Origin: Pseudomonadota bacterium
Lineage (GTDB): Bacteria > Pseudomonadota > Alphaproteobacteria > Rhizobiales > JAKPQE01
Direction: 5' to 3'
Assembly (NCBI GenBank): GCA_029572955.1
Contig: JAKPQE010000039.1
Coordinates: forward strand, 1 to 62,220
Length of the DNA stretch: 62,220 bases
The notes under the pieces are model-generated. The model was not told where the DNA came from. It made no database searches and saw nothing but the letters and a program-made list of their open reading frames with translations. Shown here piece after piece: positions 44,697-54,449 of the stretch. The translations under genes and the position numbers were made by a program. The stretch's first letter is position 1. Each line of letters opens with the position of its first letter.

Positions 44697-44709
44697 GGGA
44701 GGACAGATC

Positions 44710-45438
44710 ATGTCGAACAAGCATGAAATCTTCGAAAAGAACTCGATCCTCCTTCTCGTGGCCATCCTCGTGGTGGTTGCGATCGGCGGTCTCGTCGAGA
44801 TCGTGCCCCTCTACTACCTGAAGGGCACGATCGAGAAGGTCGACGGTGTGCGTCCGTACTCTCCGCTCGAGCTGATGGGCCGGAACATCTACGTTCGTGA
44901 AGGTTGCTACACCTGTCACAGCCAGATGGTCCGTCCGTTCCGCGACGAGCTGGAGCGCTACGGTCATTACAGCCTCGCGGCTGAGAGCATGTACGACCAT
45001 CCCTTCCAGTGGGGTTCGAAGCGCACTGGTCCGGACCTTGCCCGCCTCGGCGGCAAGTACTCGGACGAGTGGCATCGCGCCCACCTGAAGGACCCCCGGG
45101 CGGTGGTGCCCGAGTCGGTCATGCCGGGCTATCCTTTCCTGGCGACGACCGAACTGAGCACCAAGATGATCGCCGATCATCTCAAGACCAACCGGATGGT
45201 AGGCGTTCCCTATACGGATGAGCAGATCGCGGCGGCCGCTGAGGACGTCATGGTTCAGGCGAATCCGGACAAGGGCGACGTCGACGCGCTGCTGGCGCGT
45301 TATCCGAAGGCGGTCGCCCGTGACTTCGACGGCAATCCGGAGAAGGTCACGGAAATGGATGCGCTCATCGCATATCTCCAGATGCTCGGCACGCTCGTGG
45401 ATTTCACGATCTACGACAACAAGGCCGACTTCCGGTGA
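44710..45438 (+). CDS. ccoO: cbb3 oxidase subunit II (monoheme cytochrome c)
   Basis: A 242-residue subunit with one N-terminal membrane anchor (about residues 11-35) and a periplasmic c-type heme domain. The heme motif is CYTCH (Cys66, Cys69, His70) in [19 protein letters not shown], with the distal Met probably in [12 protein letters not shown]. It passes electrons from CcoP to CcoN. It begins 13 bp after ccoN with GGGAGGA upstream. Its intact sequence argues that the cluster was functional recently. Confidence 0.96.
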   Translation: MSNKHEIFEKNSILLLVAILVVVAIGGLVEIVPLYYLKGTIEKVDGVRPYSPLELMGRNIYVREGCYTCHSQMVRPFRDELERYGHYSLAAESMYDHPFQWGSKRTGPDLARLGGKYSDEWHRAHLKDPRAVVPESVMPGYPFLATTELSTKMIADHLKTNRMVGVPYTDEQIAAAAEDVMVQANPDKGDVDALLARYPKAVARDFDGNPEKVTEMDALIAYLQMLGTLVDFTIYDNKADFR

Positions 45439-45442
45439 TGTC

Positions 45443-45592
45443 ATGACGTACGAGACCGTATCGGAATTCGCTCAGCAATACGGCCTGGTCTACTTCGTGA
45501 TCTTGTTCGCGGGCGCAGTGGTGTACGCCCTGTGGCCCAAGAACAAGGAGAAGTTCGATCGGGCCAGCCGGGTCCCCTTGAGGGAGGATTGA
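45443..45592 (+). CDS. ccoQ: cbb3 oxidase small subunit (FixQ/CcoQ)
   Basis: A 49-residue single-helix protein, MTYETVSEFAQQYGLVYFVI followed by a basic tail with WPKNKEKFDRASRVPLRED. This is the FixQ pattern. CcoQ stabilises the cbb3 complex and is involved in signal transfer in some species. It lies 4 bp after ccoO and 3 bp before ccoP, as expected for ccoNOQP. Confidence 0.93.
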   Translation: MTYETVSEFAQQYGLVYFVILFAGAVVYALWPKNKEKFDRASRVPLRED

Positions 45593-45595
45593 CAC

Positions 45596-46474
45596 ATGGC
45601 TGAAAGGCACATCGACGAGCTGTCCGGGACCGAAACCACCGGTCACGAATGGGACGGCCTTAGGGAACTGAATACGCCGCTTCCGCGGTGGTGGCTGTGG
45701 ATCTTCTATGTCACCATCGTCTGGAGCATCCTGTACTGGATCGCCTATCCGGCGTGGCCGATGGTGTCGAGCTACACCAAGGGCATGTTCGCCTACTCGG
45801 CGCGCGAAGAGGGCCTCAAGGCCTTCGAGGCCGGCAAGGCCGCTCGTGCCGAGGTCGGTGGCGCGTTGCAGAACGCGTCGCTCGACCAGATCCAGTCGAC
45901 TCCTGCCCTCCTCGAGTTCGCTCAGGGTCAGGGCAAGGCGTCGTTCGGCGACAACTGCGCCCCGTGCCACGGCCTCGGCGCAACCGGTGGTCCGGGCTAC
46001 CCGAACCTGAACGATGACGACTGGATGTGGGGTGGTACGCTCGACGACATCTACACCACGCTCCAGTACGGCATTCGCTCCGGTCACGACGACGCCCGTG
46101 ACTCCGGCATCACCGGCATGACCGCGTTCGGCGCGGACGGCATTCTGGAAACCGACCAGATCGCCTCCGTCGTCAACTACGTGCGGTCGCTGTCGGGCCT
46201 CGAGACCGACTCCGGCCTCGACCTGGCTGCCGGTCAGACCCTGTTCATCGACAATTGCTCCGCCTGCCACGGTGAGGACGGCAAGGGCATGCTCGAGCTC
46301 GGGGCACCCAACCTGACGGACGGCATCTGGCTGTACGGCTCCTCGCCGGCGGCCATGATCGAGACGGTCACCAACGGCCGCAAGGGCGTCATGCCCGCGT
46401 GGTCCGGCCGCCTCGACGACGTGACTGTGAAGTCGCTTGCCGTCTACGTGCACAACCTCGGAGGTGGCAAGTAA
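45596..46474 (+). CDS. ccoP: cbb3 oxidase subunit III (diheme cytochrome c)
   Basis: A 292-residue membrane-anchored diheme cytochrome. A cytoplasmic N-terminus with GHEWDGLRELNTPLPRWW is followed by one membrane helix (about 33-52) and two heme c motifs: CAPCH (Cys121, Cys124, His125) and CSACH (Cys221, Cys224, His225). It receives electrons from bc1 or a soluble cytochrome and passes them to CcoO. GGGAGGA precedes the ATG. The ccoG ATG follows one base after the stop. Confidence 0.97.
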   Translation: MAERHIDELSGTETTGHEWDGLRELNTPLPRWWLWIFYVTIVWSILYWIAYPAWPMVSSYTKGMFAYSAREEGLKAFEAGKAARAEVGGALQNASLDQIQSTPALLEFAQGQGKASFGDNCAPCHGLGATGGPGYPNLNDDDWMWGGTLDDIYTTLQYGIRSGHDDARDSGITGMTAFGADGILETDQIASVVNYVRSLSGLETDSGLDLAAGQTLFIDNCSACHGEDGKGMLELGAPNLTDGIWLYGSSPAAMIETVTNGRKGVMPAWSGRLDDVTVKSLAVYVHNLGGGK

Positions 46475-46475
46475 T

Positions 46476-47939
46476 ATGCGTGTAGATACCGGTGATAGCG
46501 GCAGCGGTGGCGGTTCCAGCCAAGAAAAGTCGCTGTGGGCCAAAGCCAACAACATCTACCCTCAGTCGATATCCGGCACTTTCCGGAACATCAAATGGGC
46601 GTTGATGGTCGTTACTCTCGGTGTCTACTACTTCTTGCCATTCGTACGCTGGGATCGGGGGCCTAACGCCCCCGATCAAGCGGTGCTCATCGACTTCCCG
46701 AGCCGCCGCTTCTACTTCTTCTTCATCGAAATCTGGCCGCAGGAAGTCTACTACCTGACCGGCCTGCTGATCATCGCGGCCATGACGCTGTTCCTGATGA
46801 ACGCCGTCGCCGGCCGTATCTGGTGCGGCTATCTGTGCTGGCAGACCGTCTGGACCGACCTCTTCTACGCGGTCGAGAACTGGGTCGAAGGCTCCCGCCG
46901 CGATCGCCTGATGAAGGAAAAGCAGGGCTGGACCTTCCGCCGTGTGCGCGAGAAGGCGGTCAAGCACTTCATCTGGCTGCTGATCGCCTGGTGGACCGGC
47001 GGTGCCTGGGTCCTCTACTTCTCCGACGCGCCGACCCTGGTGAAGGATCTCGCCACGTTCCAGGCGCCGTTCGTCGCCTATCTGTGGATCGGCATCCTCA
47101 CCTTCACGACCTATATCTTCGCCGGTTTCGGCCGCGAGCAGGTGTGCATCTACATGTGCCCCTGGCCGCGCATCCAGGCCTCGCTGACCGACGAATGGGC
47201 CCTCAACATCGAGTATCGGACCGACCGCGGCGAACCGCGCGGCTCTCTGAAAAAGATGAAGGAGCTGGCCGCCAAGGGCGAGCCGAGCGGTGACTGTATC
47301 GATTGCGGCCAGTGCATCGCGGTCTGCCCGACCGGCACCGACATCCGCAACGGCGTCCAGCTGAGCTGCATCCAGTGCGGCCTGTGCATCGACGCCTGCG
47401 ACGCGGTGATGAAGAAGATCGGCAAGCCGACCGGCCTCATCGCCTACGACACCGACATCAACATCAACCGCCGCCGGCAGGGCCTGCACGACATCTACAA
47501 GTTGGTGCGGCCGCGCACGTTGATCTACGTGGCGATCATCCTCGCGGTGTCGGGCTTCATGGTGTTCACCTTCTCGACCCGCTCCATGTCGGGCATGAAC
47601 GTGTTGCACGACCGCAATCCGCTCTACGTCCAGCTTTCGGAAGGCGGTGTCCGCAACGGCTTCACGGTGCGCATGCTCAACAAGCACACCGAGCCGGGCG
47701 AGTTCGTCCTCTCCGTCGAGGGTATCGACGGCCTCAAGATCGAGGCCATCGGCGTCGAGGGGACCGAGAACGGCAACCCGGTCGTTTCGGTCGACCGCGA
47801 CACCACCCGCGAAGTCCGCGTGCTGGTGTTCTCGCCGAAGGGCCTTCAGCTCGGCCAGTCGACGCCGATCACCTTCCGCCTCGTCTCGAAGGCGGACGGT
47901 GAGACGACGACGGTGAACGACTACTTCAAGGCGCCGTGA
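46476..47939 (+). CDS. ccoG: cbb3 oxidase assembly protein CcoG (FixG)
   Basis: A 487-residue membrane protein with about five helices and two ferredoxin-type 4Fe-4S sites: Cys274, 277, 280, 284 (CIDCGQCIAVCP) and Cys298, 301, 304, 308 (CIQCGLCIDAC). A WCGYLCWQTVW motif lies near residue 116. CcoG has been shown elsewhere to reduce Cu(II) for insertion into the oxidase. The C-terminal 120 residues form an Ig-like periplasmic domain. It follows ccoP by 1 nt and precedes ccoH by 2 nt. Confidence 0.96.
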   Translation: MRVDTGDSGSGGGSSQEKSLWAKANNIYPQSISGTFRNIKWALMVVTLGVYYFLPFVRWDRGPNAPDQAVLIDFPSRRFYFFFIEIWPQEVYYLTGLLIIAAMTLFLMNAVAGRIWCGYLCWQTVWTDLFYAVENWVEGSRRDRLMKEKQGWTFRRVREKAVKHFIWLLIAWWTGGAWVLYFSDAPTLVKDLATFQAPFVAYLWIGILTFTTYIFAGFGREQVCIYMCPWPRIQASLTDEWALNIEYRTDRGEPRGSLKKMKELAAKGEPSGDCIDCGQCIAVCPTGTDIRNGVQLSCIQCGLCIDACDAVMKKIGKPTGLIAYDTDININRRRQGLHDIYKLVRPRTLIYVAIILAVSGFMVFTFSTRSMSGMNVLHDRNPLYVQLSEGGVRNGFTVRMLNKHTEPGEFVLSVEGIDGLKIEAIGVEGTENGNPVVSVDRDTTREVRVLVFSPKGLQLGQSTPITFRLVSKADGETTTVNDYFKAP

Positions 47940-47941
47940 CC

Positions 47942-48454
47942 ATGTCGGATATGTCGGGCCGGGCGGGGCCGGGTTTTCGGCTGACCGGCCCGAAGGTACT
48001 CCTGATCCTCGTCGCCTTCTTCGTGACGATCTTCGCGGCCAATGCGGCGCTCATCTATCTGGCGCTCGACAGCTGGCCGGGGCTCGACACCAAGAGCGCC
48101 TACAAGGAAGGTCTCGTCTACGATCAGGAGATCGAGGCCGCCCACGCCCAGGACGCGCGCGCCTGGCAGGTTGAGGCGACCGTGGGACGCGAGGGCGAGG
48201 ATCTGGTGATCATGCGCCTCGATATCCACGACAAGGATGGCCATCCTGTCAGCGGCCTCGAGGTGACGGCGGCCTTCAAGCGGCCGACCGACACCGCCGA
48301 AGACATGACGATGACGTTCAAGGACGCCGGCTTCGGCGGCTATGTCGGCCAGCTGGCCGGCGTTCCGGCCGGCGCCTGGACCGTGGTCATCGACATGCTG
48401 GACCAGGCGGGCCAGCGGGTGTATCGCTCGCGGAACCGCGTCTCGCTGCATTAA
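47942..48454 (+). CDS. ccoH: cbb3 oxidase maturation protein CcoH (FixH)
   Basis: A 170-residue protein with one N-terminal helix (about residues 21-42, LILVAFFVTIFAANAALIY) and a periplasmic beta domain with SAYKEGLVYDQEIEAAHAQ, VTAAFKRPTDTAEDM and PAGAWTVVIDMLDQ. That is the FixH pattern; FixH acts late in cbb3 assembly and may handle copper with CcoI. The ATG at 47942 follows the ccoG stop by 2 nt; an in-frame GTG at 47936 is less likely. Confidence 0.93.
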   Translation: MSDMSGRAGPGFRLTGPKVLLILVAFFVTIFAANAALIYLALDSWPGLDTKSAYKEGLVYDQEIEAAHAQDARAWQVEATVGREGEDLVIMRLDIHDKDGHPVSGLEVTAAFKRPTDTAEDMTMTFKDAGFGGYVGQLAGVPAGAWTVVIDMLDQAGQRVYRSRNRVSLH

Positions 48455-48472
48455 CCGATGGAGGACGGCGCC

Positions 48473-50695
48473 ATGAACGCGCATGCGCGTGATTGGTCCG
48501 CTTTCGTGACCCCGTCCGAGGAGGACGGCGTCTGCCGGCTCGACCTTGCAGTCGAGGGCATCACCTGTGCCGCCTGCATGGTGCAGATCGAAAAGGGGCT
48601 CGGCGCCCAGCCCGGCGTCAAGCGCGCCCGGCTGAACCTGACGAGCCACCGCCTCGCCCTCGAATGGCGCGACACCGAGACCGACGCCGGCACCGTCATC
48701 GACGTCCTCGAGAGCCTCGGCTATCGCGCCCACCCGTTCGATCCCGGCCGCGTCGACGAGGTCGAGAAGGCGGAATCGCAGAAGCTCCTGCGGGCGCTCG
48801 CCGTCGCCGCCTTCTCCTCGATGAACATCATGCTCCTGTCGGTCTCGGTCTGGGCTGGCAATGCCTCGGACATCACGCCGGAAACGCGCGACCTCTTTCA
48901 CTGGATTTCGGCGCTGCTCGCCCTGCCGGCGGCAGCCTATTCCGGCCAGACCTTCTATCGCAGCGCCTATCACGCCGTGCGCACCGGCCGCCTCAACATG
49001 GACGTGCCGATCACCATCGGCGTGACGCTCGCCCTGGCGCTGTCGATCGTCGAGACCATCAACCACGCCGACCATGCCTATTACGAGTCGGCGATGATGC
49101 TGCTGTTCTTCCTGCTGATCGGGCGCTGGCTCGATCACAACATGCGCCGCCGCACCCGGTCTTTCGCCGAGAACCTCGCCGCCCTCCGGGCCGAGGCGGC
49201 GACCCAGATCCTCGCCGACGGCAGCCTGCGCGAAGTACCGGTGTCGGCCGTTGCCGCCGGCGACCGTGTCCTCGTGCGCCCCGGCGAGCGCGTGTCGGTC
49301 GACGGCCGCGTCGAGGAAGGCACCTCGGAGATCGACCAGAGCCTCGTCACCGGCGAGACGGCAATGGCCGCGATCACAGCCGGCGACGAGGTCTTCGCCG
49401 GAACGCTCAACGGCCCGGGCCAGCTCGTCGTCCGGGTCGTTGCCGCCGGCAGCGGCACGCTTCTCGACGACGTCAACCGGCTGCTCGACAACGCGCTCGA
49501 GGCGAAGTCGCGCTACATGCATCTCGCCGACCGCGCCGCCAGCCTCTATGCCCCGCTCGTCCATGGCGCGGCGGCGGCGGCCTTCCTCGGCTGGTGGCTC
49601 GCCGGCATCGGCTGGCAGCCGGCGCTGGTCATCGCCATCTCGGTGCTGATCATCACCTGCCCCTGCGCCCTCGGCCTCGCCATTCCCGCCGTGCAGGTGG
49701 TGGCGAGCGGCACGCTCTTCCGCCACGGCCTGCTCCTCAACAATGGCGACGGCATCGAACGGCTGGCCGGGGCCGATACCGTCGTCTTCGACAAGACCGG
49801 CACGCTGACGAGCCCCGATCAGGCGCTCACCAACGCCGCCGAATGTGCGCCCGGCACGCTCGCCTCGGCGGCGCGCCTCGCCCTCTCCAGCCGCCATCCG
49901 ATCGCCGCCGTCATCGCCGCCCATGCCGGCAAGGTCGAGCCCTTCGCCGGCGCCGAGGAGGTTCCCGGCCAGGGCGTGCGGGTGCTGATCGACGGCACCG
50001 AGCTGCGCCTCGGCTCGCCGGCCTTCTGCGGCGCCGAGACGGAAGCTGCGGCGCTCGCCGCCCGTCATCCGCTCGCCTCGCTCGTTGCCTGGCGCGCCGG
50101 CGACCGGCCGCCGACGGTCTTTGCCGTCGAACAGACGGTGCGCCCGGACGCCGCCGCCGTCGTCGAGGCGTTGAAGGCGCGCGGATTTGCCATCGAGATC
50201 CTCTCCGGCGATCGGCCGTCGGCCGTCGGCGAGGTCGCCGGCCGGCTCGGCATCGAGACCTGGAAGGCCGGTCAGCGCCCGGCCGACAAGATCGCCCATA
50301 TCGACGGCCTGAGGCGCGCCGGCCGCCGCGTCCTGATGATCGGCGACGGTCTCAACGACGCCCCCTCGCTCGCCGCCGCGGACGTCTCGATCTCGCCGGT
50401 GACGGCGGTCCACGTCAGTCAGGCCGCGGCCGACTTCGTCTTCCTCGGCGAGCGTCTCGCGCCGGTCGTCGCGGCCATCGACCTCTCGCGCCGGGCCCAT
50501 CGCGTCATGCGCGAGAACCTCTGGATCGCCGCCGGCTACAACGCCGTCGCCGTGCCGCTGGCGATCGCCGGCTACGTGACGCCGCTGATCGCCGCCGGGG
50601 CGATGTCCGGATCCTCGATCATCGTGACGCTCAACGCCTGGCGCACGCGCCTCGGCAGGGTGGGTCTGCCGGGCCGCATTGACGAAGCCGATTGA
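48473..50695 (+). CDS. ccoI: Copper-transporting P1B-type ATPase CcoI (FixI)
   Basis: A 740-residue heavy-metal pump needed for copper supply to cbb3 oxidase. It has an N-terminal HMA domain with CxxC (EGITCAACM), eight predicted helices, TGE (SLVTGETAM), the metal-binding CPC (ITCPCALGLAIP), phosphorylation motif DKTGTLTSP, a HP-type motif (SSRHPIAAV) and GDGLNDAPSL. I choose the ATG at 48473, which has GGAGG 8 nt upstream, over the one at 48458. It follows ccoH by 18 bp. Confidence 0.94.
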   Translation: MNAHARDWSAFVTPSEEDGVCRLDLAVEGITCAACMVQIEKGLGAQPGVKRARLNLTSHRLALEWRDTETDAGTVIDVLESLGYRAHPFDPGRVDEVEKAESQKLLRALAVAAFSSMNIMLLSVSVWAGNASDITPETRDLFHWISALLALPAAAYSGQTFYRSAYHAVRTGRLNMDVPITIGVTLALALSIVETINHADHAYYESAMMLLFFLLIGRWLDHNMRRRTRSFAENLAALRAEAATQILADGSLREVPVSAVAAGDRVLVRPGERVSVDGRVEEGTSEIDQSLVTGETAMAAITAGDEVFAGTLNGPGQLVVRVVAAGSGTLLDDVNRLLDNALEAKSRYMHLADRAASLYAPLVHGAAAAAFLGWWLAGIGWQPALVIAISVLIITCPCALGLAIPAVQVVASGTLFRHGLLLNNGDGIERLAGADTVVFDKTGTLTSPDQALTNAAECAPGTLASAARLALSSRHPIAAVIAAHAGKVEPFAGAEEVPGQGVRVLIDGTELRLGSPAFCGAETEAAALAARHPLASLVAWRAGDRPPTVFAVEQTVRPDAAAVVEALKARGFAIEILSGDRPSAVGEVAGRLGIETWKAGQRPADKIAHIDGLRRAGRRVLMIGDGLNDAPSLAAADVSISPVTAVHVSQAAADFVFLGERLAPVVAAIDLSRRAHRVMRENLWIAAGYNAVAVPLAIAGYVTPLIAAGAMSGSSIIVTLNAWRTRLGRVGLPGRIDEAD

Positions 50696-50857
50696 CGGAA
50701 CGATATCTGAGGCGACACGACGACGGGACCCGCCACAGCGTTTCCATGCGAAACGGACGCCGGTTCGCCGTCGCAACCGCGAAAAGACCAAGGCCCGGCC
50801 CCGCGCATCGCATCGATCCCGTGCGTCGACGACCGGTCTCAGGAAGAAAGCCGCACG

Positions 50858-51043
50858 ATGAACATCCTGCTTCTGACCATTCCGGTCGCCCTCGCCCTCG
50901 GCCTCATCTTCCTCGTTCTCTTCATGTGGGCGCTGAAGACCGGCCAGTTCGAGGATCTCGACGGCGCCGCCCACCGGGTGCTCCTCAACGACGACGTCGA
51001 GGACGAAGACAACGAGACCAAGCCGGACTTCCTGAAGGAGTGA
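50858..51043 (+). CDS. ccoS: cbb3 oxidase assembly protein CcoS (FixS)
   Basis: A 61-residue single-helix protein, MNILLLTIPVALALGLIFLV followed by FMWALKTGQFEDLDGAAHRV and an acidic tail (NDDVEDEDNETKPD). This is the standard FixS signature. CcoS is required for insertion of heme b and copper into CcoN. AGGAAG precedes the ATG. It lies 162 bp after ccoI; no other gene fits in that spacer. It converges on the DUF6064 gene. Confidence 0.94.
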   Translation: MNILLLTIPVALALGLIFLVLFMWALKTGQFEDLDGAAHRVLLNDDVEDEDNETKPDFLKE

Positions 51044-51055
51044 CGGTCGCCGCGG

Positions 51056-51697
51056 CTATGGCGCCTTGCCGCCACGTTGCGCGACAAGCAGCCAGGGCAC
51101 CGCGACGAGGCCGCTCGCAAGCAGCATCCAGTCCTGCGGCACGGCCAGCAGGAACGCGGCCGAGCCGCCGATCGCCGCCCACACGGCCGGTATGATCAGC
51201 AGGCGGCGCGGCACGCCCGGCCCGGCCATGAGCAGAAGCCCGAACGTGAAGATCGTCACGGGACAGGGGGCGGTGCCGAACATCGGTGCCGCCGGCCAGG
51301 TGAGGCCGAACATTCGACCGATCAGCGGATAAAGGACGATCGCGTAGAGGGCGAACCCGAGGCCGGCGAGGCCCGCCGCGCGCGCCTTCGGTCGAAACGA
51401 CAGTCGCCCCGCATGGCTCGCCTCGGCCAGGAGCAGCCCCTCGATGACGAACAGGCCGGCAAAGAGCCAGGCCGCCTTGTTGATCCCGGTGAAGAACAGG
51501 CCGTGATAGACGACGCCGTTCCAGAGCCACATCAGCGCGAGGATCGCCGCCACGATGCGGCCCGCCGCCGCGCCCCGCACGAAAGGCAGCGCCAGGGCCG
51601 CGAGCCCGAGCACCAGCGCGACGACCTGCACCGGCCAGATGGCGAGATTGTAGTCCCGGAAGACGTCGAGGAACTGCGCGTGGGTGAAGGGCAGCAT
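51056..51697 (-). CDS. DUF6064 family membrane protein
   Basis: A 213-residue integral membrane protein with about seven hydrophobic segments, starting MLPFTHAQFLDVFRDYNLAI. Conserved-looking parts are WLWNGVVYHGLFFTGINKAA and MFGTAPCPVTIFTFGLLLM. This matches DUF6064, of unknown function. It lies downstream of hemA on the same strand, with an inverted repeat between them, and converges on ccoS. No link to heme or respiration can be claimed beyond position. Confidence 0.8.
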   Translation of the reverse strand: MLPFTHAQFLDVFRDYNLAIWPVQVVALVLGLAALALPFVRGAAAGRIVAAILALMWLWNGVVYHGLFFTGINKAAWLFAGLFVIEGLLLAEASHAGRLSFRPKARAAGLAGLGFALYAIVLYPLIGRMFGLTWPAAPMFGTAPCPVTIFTFGLLLMAGPGVPRRLLIIPAVWAAIGGSAAFLLAVPQDWMLLASGLVAVPWLLVAQRGGKAP

Positions 51698-51796
51698 GGC
51701 CGGCCTCGCGGCTCCGAAGCGATCGCCGAACGAGCCTGCGACAGGTCTCGGACGCCGTCAATCCCGCCTATGCCGGCCAATCGCCGGAAAACCGAA

Positions 51797-51822
51797 CGGC
51801 CGTCGCCCGAAGACGACGGCCG
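51797..51822 (-). terminator. Hairpin after hemA
   Basis: CGGCCGTCG (51797-51805) and CGACGGCCG (51814-51822) form a 9-bp perfect stem, 31 bp past the hemA stop. On the minus strand it is followed by TTCGGTTTTCC, a weak T-rich tail. Confidence 0.6.
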
Positions 51823-51852
51823 CCAGGAATTTCAGGCGATGGCGCCGTCAGA

Positions 51853-53133
51853 TCAGCCGCCGGCCGCCGGGAACACCTCGACACCCGCGGGGGCCTTCGG
51901 CTCGGCCGGCGCGTGGGTCTTCGGACCCTCGAGCGGCAGATCGAGGACTTCCCAGATCTTCAGCAGGGAGTCGCGCAGCTTCTCGATCATCGCGTCGTCG
52001 TGATAGGGCGACGGCGTGATGCGCAGCCGCTCCGTGCCGCGCGGCACGGTCGGGTAGTTGATCGGCTGGATGTAGATGTCGTGGTACTCGAGCAGGAGGT
52101 CGCTGGCCTTCTTGCAGCGATCCGGATCGCCGACGAGCACCGGCACGATGTGGGTCTCGGACGGCATCACCGGCAGGCCGGCGGCCGACAGGATCTCCTT
52201 GGTGCGGGCCGCCTGACGCTGATGCATCTCGCGCTCGACCTGGCTCTCCTTGAGATGGCGGATCGAGGCGGTCGCCGCAGCGCAGAGCCCCGGCGGCAGG
52301 GCGGTCGTGAAGATGAAGCCCGGCGCATAGGAACGCACCGCGTCCACCACGGCCGAGGTCGAAGTGATGTAGCCGCCGAGCGTGCCGAACGCCTTGGCGA
52401 GCGTGCCCTCGATCACGTCGATGCGCTCCATCAGGCCTTCGCGGTCGCAGATGCCGCCGCCACGCGGGCCGTACATGCCGACCGCATGGACCTCGTCGAT
52501 ATAGGTCATGGCGTTGTATTCGTCGGCGAGATCGGCGATCCGCTCGATCGGGCCGACGTCGCCGTCCATCGAATAGACGGACTCGAAGACGATCAGCTTG
52601 GCCCGCTCCTTGCCGGCCTTCTTCAGGAGTTCTTCGAGGTGCTCGGTGTCGTTGTGACGGAACACCTGCTTGTGGACGCCCGAATGGCGCACGCCCTCGA
52701 TCATCGAGGCGTGGTTGAGGGCGTCGGAAAGGATGAGGCAGTCGGGCAGCAGCTTGGCGATGGTCGAGATCGCCGCCTCGTTGGACACGAAGCCCGAGGT
52801 GAAGACGAGGCCGGATTCCTTGTTGTGCAGGTCGGCGAGCTCACGCTCCAGCATGACCAGCGGATGGTTGGTGCCCGAGATGTTGCGCGTGCCGCCGGCG
52901 CCGGCGCCCATGCGCTCCACCGTCTCCATCATCGCCGCAACGACCTTGGGGTGCTGGCCCATGCCGAGGTAGTCGTTGGAACACCAGATGGTGATCTCGC
53001 GCTCGACGCCGTCCTTGCGAAAGATCGCGCGCGGAAAACGCCCGGTCATCCGCTCGAGATCGGCGAATACCCGATAGCGCTTTTCCTGCCTCAGCGCAGA
53101 AATGGCGTCCTCGAAGATCGACTGATACTTCAT
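51853..53133 (-). CDS. hemA: 5-aminolevulinate synthase
   Basis: A 426-residue PLP enzyme that condenses glycine with succinyl-CoA, the first step of heme synthesis in alphaproteobacteria (C4 route). Visible features: [94 protein letters not shown], the PLP-lysine motif EGTLAKAFG and [14 protein letters not shown] proline/alanine-rich tail ends the protein. The start at 53133 follows GGAGG. An FNR/FixK-type box lies about 110 bp upstream. Confidence 0.97.
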   Translation of the reverse strand: MKYQSIFEDAISALRQEKRYRVFADLERMTGRFPRAIFRKDGVEREITIWCSNDYLGMGQHPKVVAAMMETVERMGAGAGGTRNISGTNHPLVMLERELADLHNKESGLVFTSGFVSNEAAISTIAKLLPDCLILSDALNHASMIEGVRHSGVHKQVFRHNDTEHLEELLKKAGKERAKLIVFESVYSMDGDVGPIERIADLADEYNAMTYIDEVHAVGMYGPRGGGICDREGLMERIDVIEGTLAKAFGTLGGYITSTSAVVDAVRSYAPGFIFTTALPPGLCAAATASIRHLKESQVEREMHQRQAARTKEILSAAGLPVMPSETHIVPVLVGDPDRCKKASDLLLEYHDIYIQPINYPTVPRGTERLRITPSPYHDDAMIEKLRDSLLKIWEVLDLPLEGPKTHAPAEPKAPAGVEVFPAAGG

Positions 53134-53238
53134 CCCGCGATCACCTCCGGTGCTATTCTTGTCGCAAGAGCCGAGCACACTACCGACCCATCGGGTCTGT
53201 GTCCAACGTCACATTGCCGCGTATTCCCCTTTCCGGCC

Positions 53239-53252
53239 TTGAGCTTGGTCAA
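53239..53252 (-). promoter_or_regulatory. FNR/FixK-type box upstream of hemA
   Basis: TTGAGCTTGGTCAA has the TTGA-N6-TCAA core of FNR/FixK sites, with mismatches only at the two less conserved positions. Its centre is about 112 bp before the hemA ATG, leaving a leader of about 70 nt if used at -41.5. FNR/FixK control of hemA is known in other rhizobia. Confidence 0.6.
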
Positions 53253-53354
53253 GGTCGGCAGAGTGGAGACTGACGAGCCGGCGGCCCTCAGTCAAGTTGC
53301 CATGATGGCAGTTCGCAGCGTCATCCCGCCCCAGACCGGGGCGTCGCCGGGGGC

Positions 53355-54449
53355 TCAGACGACGCCGGAAAGGACCGCCTCGAGCCGGCCGAGGTCGACG
53401 AGCGAGGATGCGAAGGCGGGCTTGCCGATCGGCTCGAGGTTCATCAGGCAGCGGTAGCCGTGCCCGAGATAGCGCGCATACATGAAGTAGTGCGGCGAGC
53501 CGAGGGTCGGGTTGAAGAGCTCGACGAGGGTCAGCGGCGCCCGCCGCCGCCAGATGATGTTGGTGAGGCCCGCGCCATGCGCGCCGATCACCAGCCGCGA
53601 GGCACCGAAAAGGGCGATCTGGTCGGCGAGCTTCAGGCCCTGCGGATCGACCGTGTCGACGCCGAAGCGGGCAAGCAGGGCGTCGACCTCGTCCTGATTG
53701 CGGAAGGCGCGAAGGTTCGGGGCATTGGCGCCGCGCCGGATGAAGATCATCCGCCCGCCCTCGGGCCTTTCGGGAATGGCGAAACGGTCGAGCACGTCCT
53801 CGAGGGCGGCCGGATCGGGGTCGTGCGCCTTGAGCGTGAAGACCGTGCCGGCGGAGATGACCTCGCGCGGACCCTGAACGACGACCTCGCGCCGGCCGAA
53901 GACGCCGAGCGCCACCGCGTCGCGGAAATAGGGCTGGGCACCGAGCCGCGCCGAGACGACGACCGGCAGGTCGCGGTCGAGGCCGAGCCGGTCGGCCAGC
54001 CAGAGCTTGGCGAGCACGTTGTTGTAGAAGTGGAAGTAGTTGGTGTCGAACTTGTGGTGCAGGCTGAGCACCGCGTCGAAGCGCCGCCCGCCGGGGAGCC
54101 GGTGGTAGAGGAACTTCGGCGAGCGCTCGCGGCCGCGGTCGGTCAGATAGTCGGTCGAGCCCCAGACGACGCGCCCGCGGCTGAAGATGTGGCCGGACCA
54201 CGGATCGATGCCGATATCGCCGTCGAAGCGCCGGGCAAAGGCGACGTCGACGCCGTCGAGCCAGCGCTCGTACTCGCGGGCGAGACAGTCCGGCACCTCG
54301 CCGGCAAAGCGCGGATCGGCCCAGGGCTGGCGGCTCTCGTGCAGGAGCCGCGAAGCCTCCTCGAGCGGGACGGACGGGTAGAGGCCCTCCATCGACCGCA
54401 CCAGCGACTGGCGGGCATGCACGATGCGGCGGCGAAAGCTCTTTTCCAT
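53355..54449 (-). CDS. GT61-family (DUF563) glycosyltransferase
   Basis: A 364-residue protein with the GT61 pattern: SLHHKFDTNYFHFYNNVLAK for the conserved F-HF-H-like segment, MIFIRRGANAPNLRAFRNQD, and ASRLVIGAHGAGLTNIIWRR, the hallmark HGAGLTN. GT61 includes plant xylosyltransferases and EOGT; bacterial members sit in polysaccharide loci. The start at 54449 (MEKSFRRRIVHARQ) is preferred; a longer open frame crosses the divergent promoter region. It diverges from an ABC exporter gene with 280 bp between them, so they may make and export one product. Confidence 0.85.
   Translation of the reverse strand: MEKSFRRRIVHARQSLVRSMEGLYPSVPLEEASRLLHESRQPWADPRFAGEVPDCLAREYERWLDGVDVAFARRFDGDIGIDPWSGHIFSRGRVVWGSTDYLTDRGRERSPKFLYHRLPGGRRFDAVLSLHHKFDTNYFHFYNNVLAKLWLADRLGLDRDLPVVVSARLGAQPYFRDAVALGVFGRREVVVQGPREVISAGTVFTLKAHDPDPAALEDVLDRFAIPERPEGGRMIFIRRGANAPNLRAFRNQDEVDALLARFGVDTVDPQGLKLADQIALFGASRLVIGAHGAGLTNIIWRRRAPLTLVELFNPTLGSPHYFMYARYLGHGYRCLMNLEPIGKPAFASSLVDLGRLEAVLSGVV

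Noticed and set aside
53209-54201. Arginine-rich minus-strand frame overlapping the GT61 gene
   Set aside because: It is an out-of-frame shadow of the GT61 coding sequence and lacks any domain.
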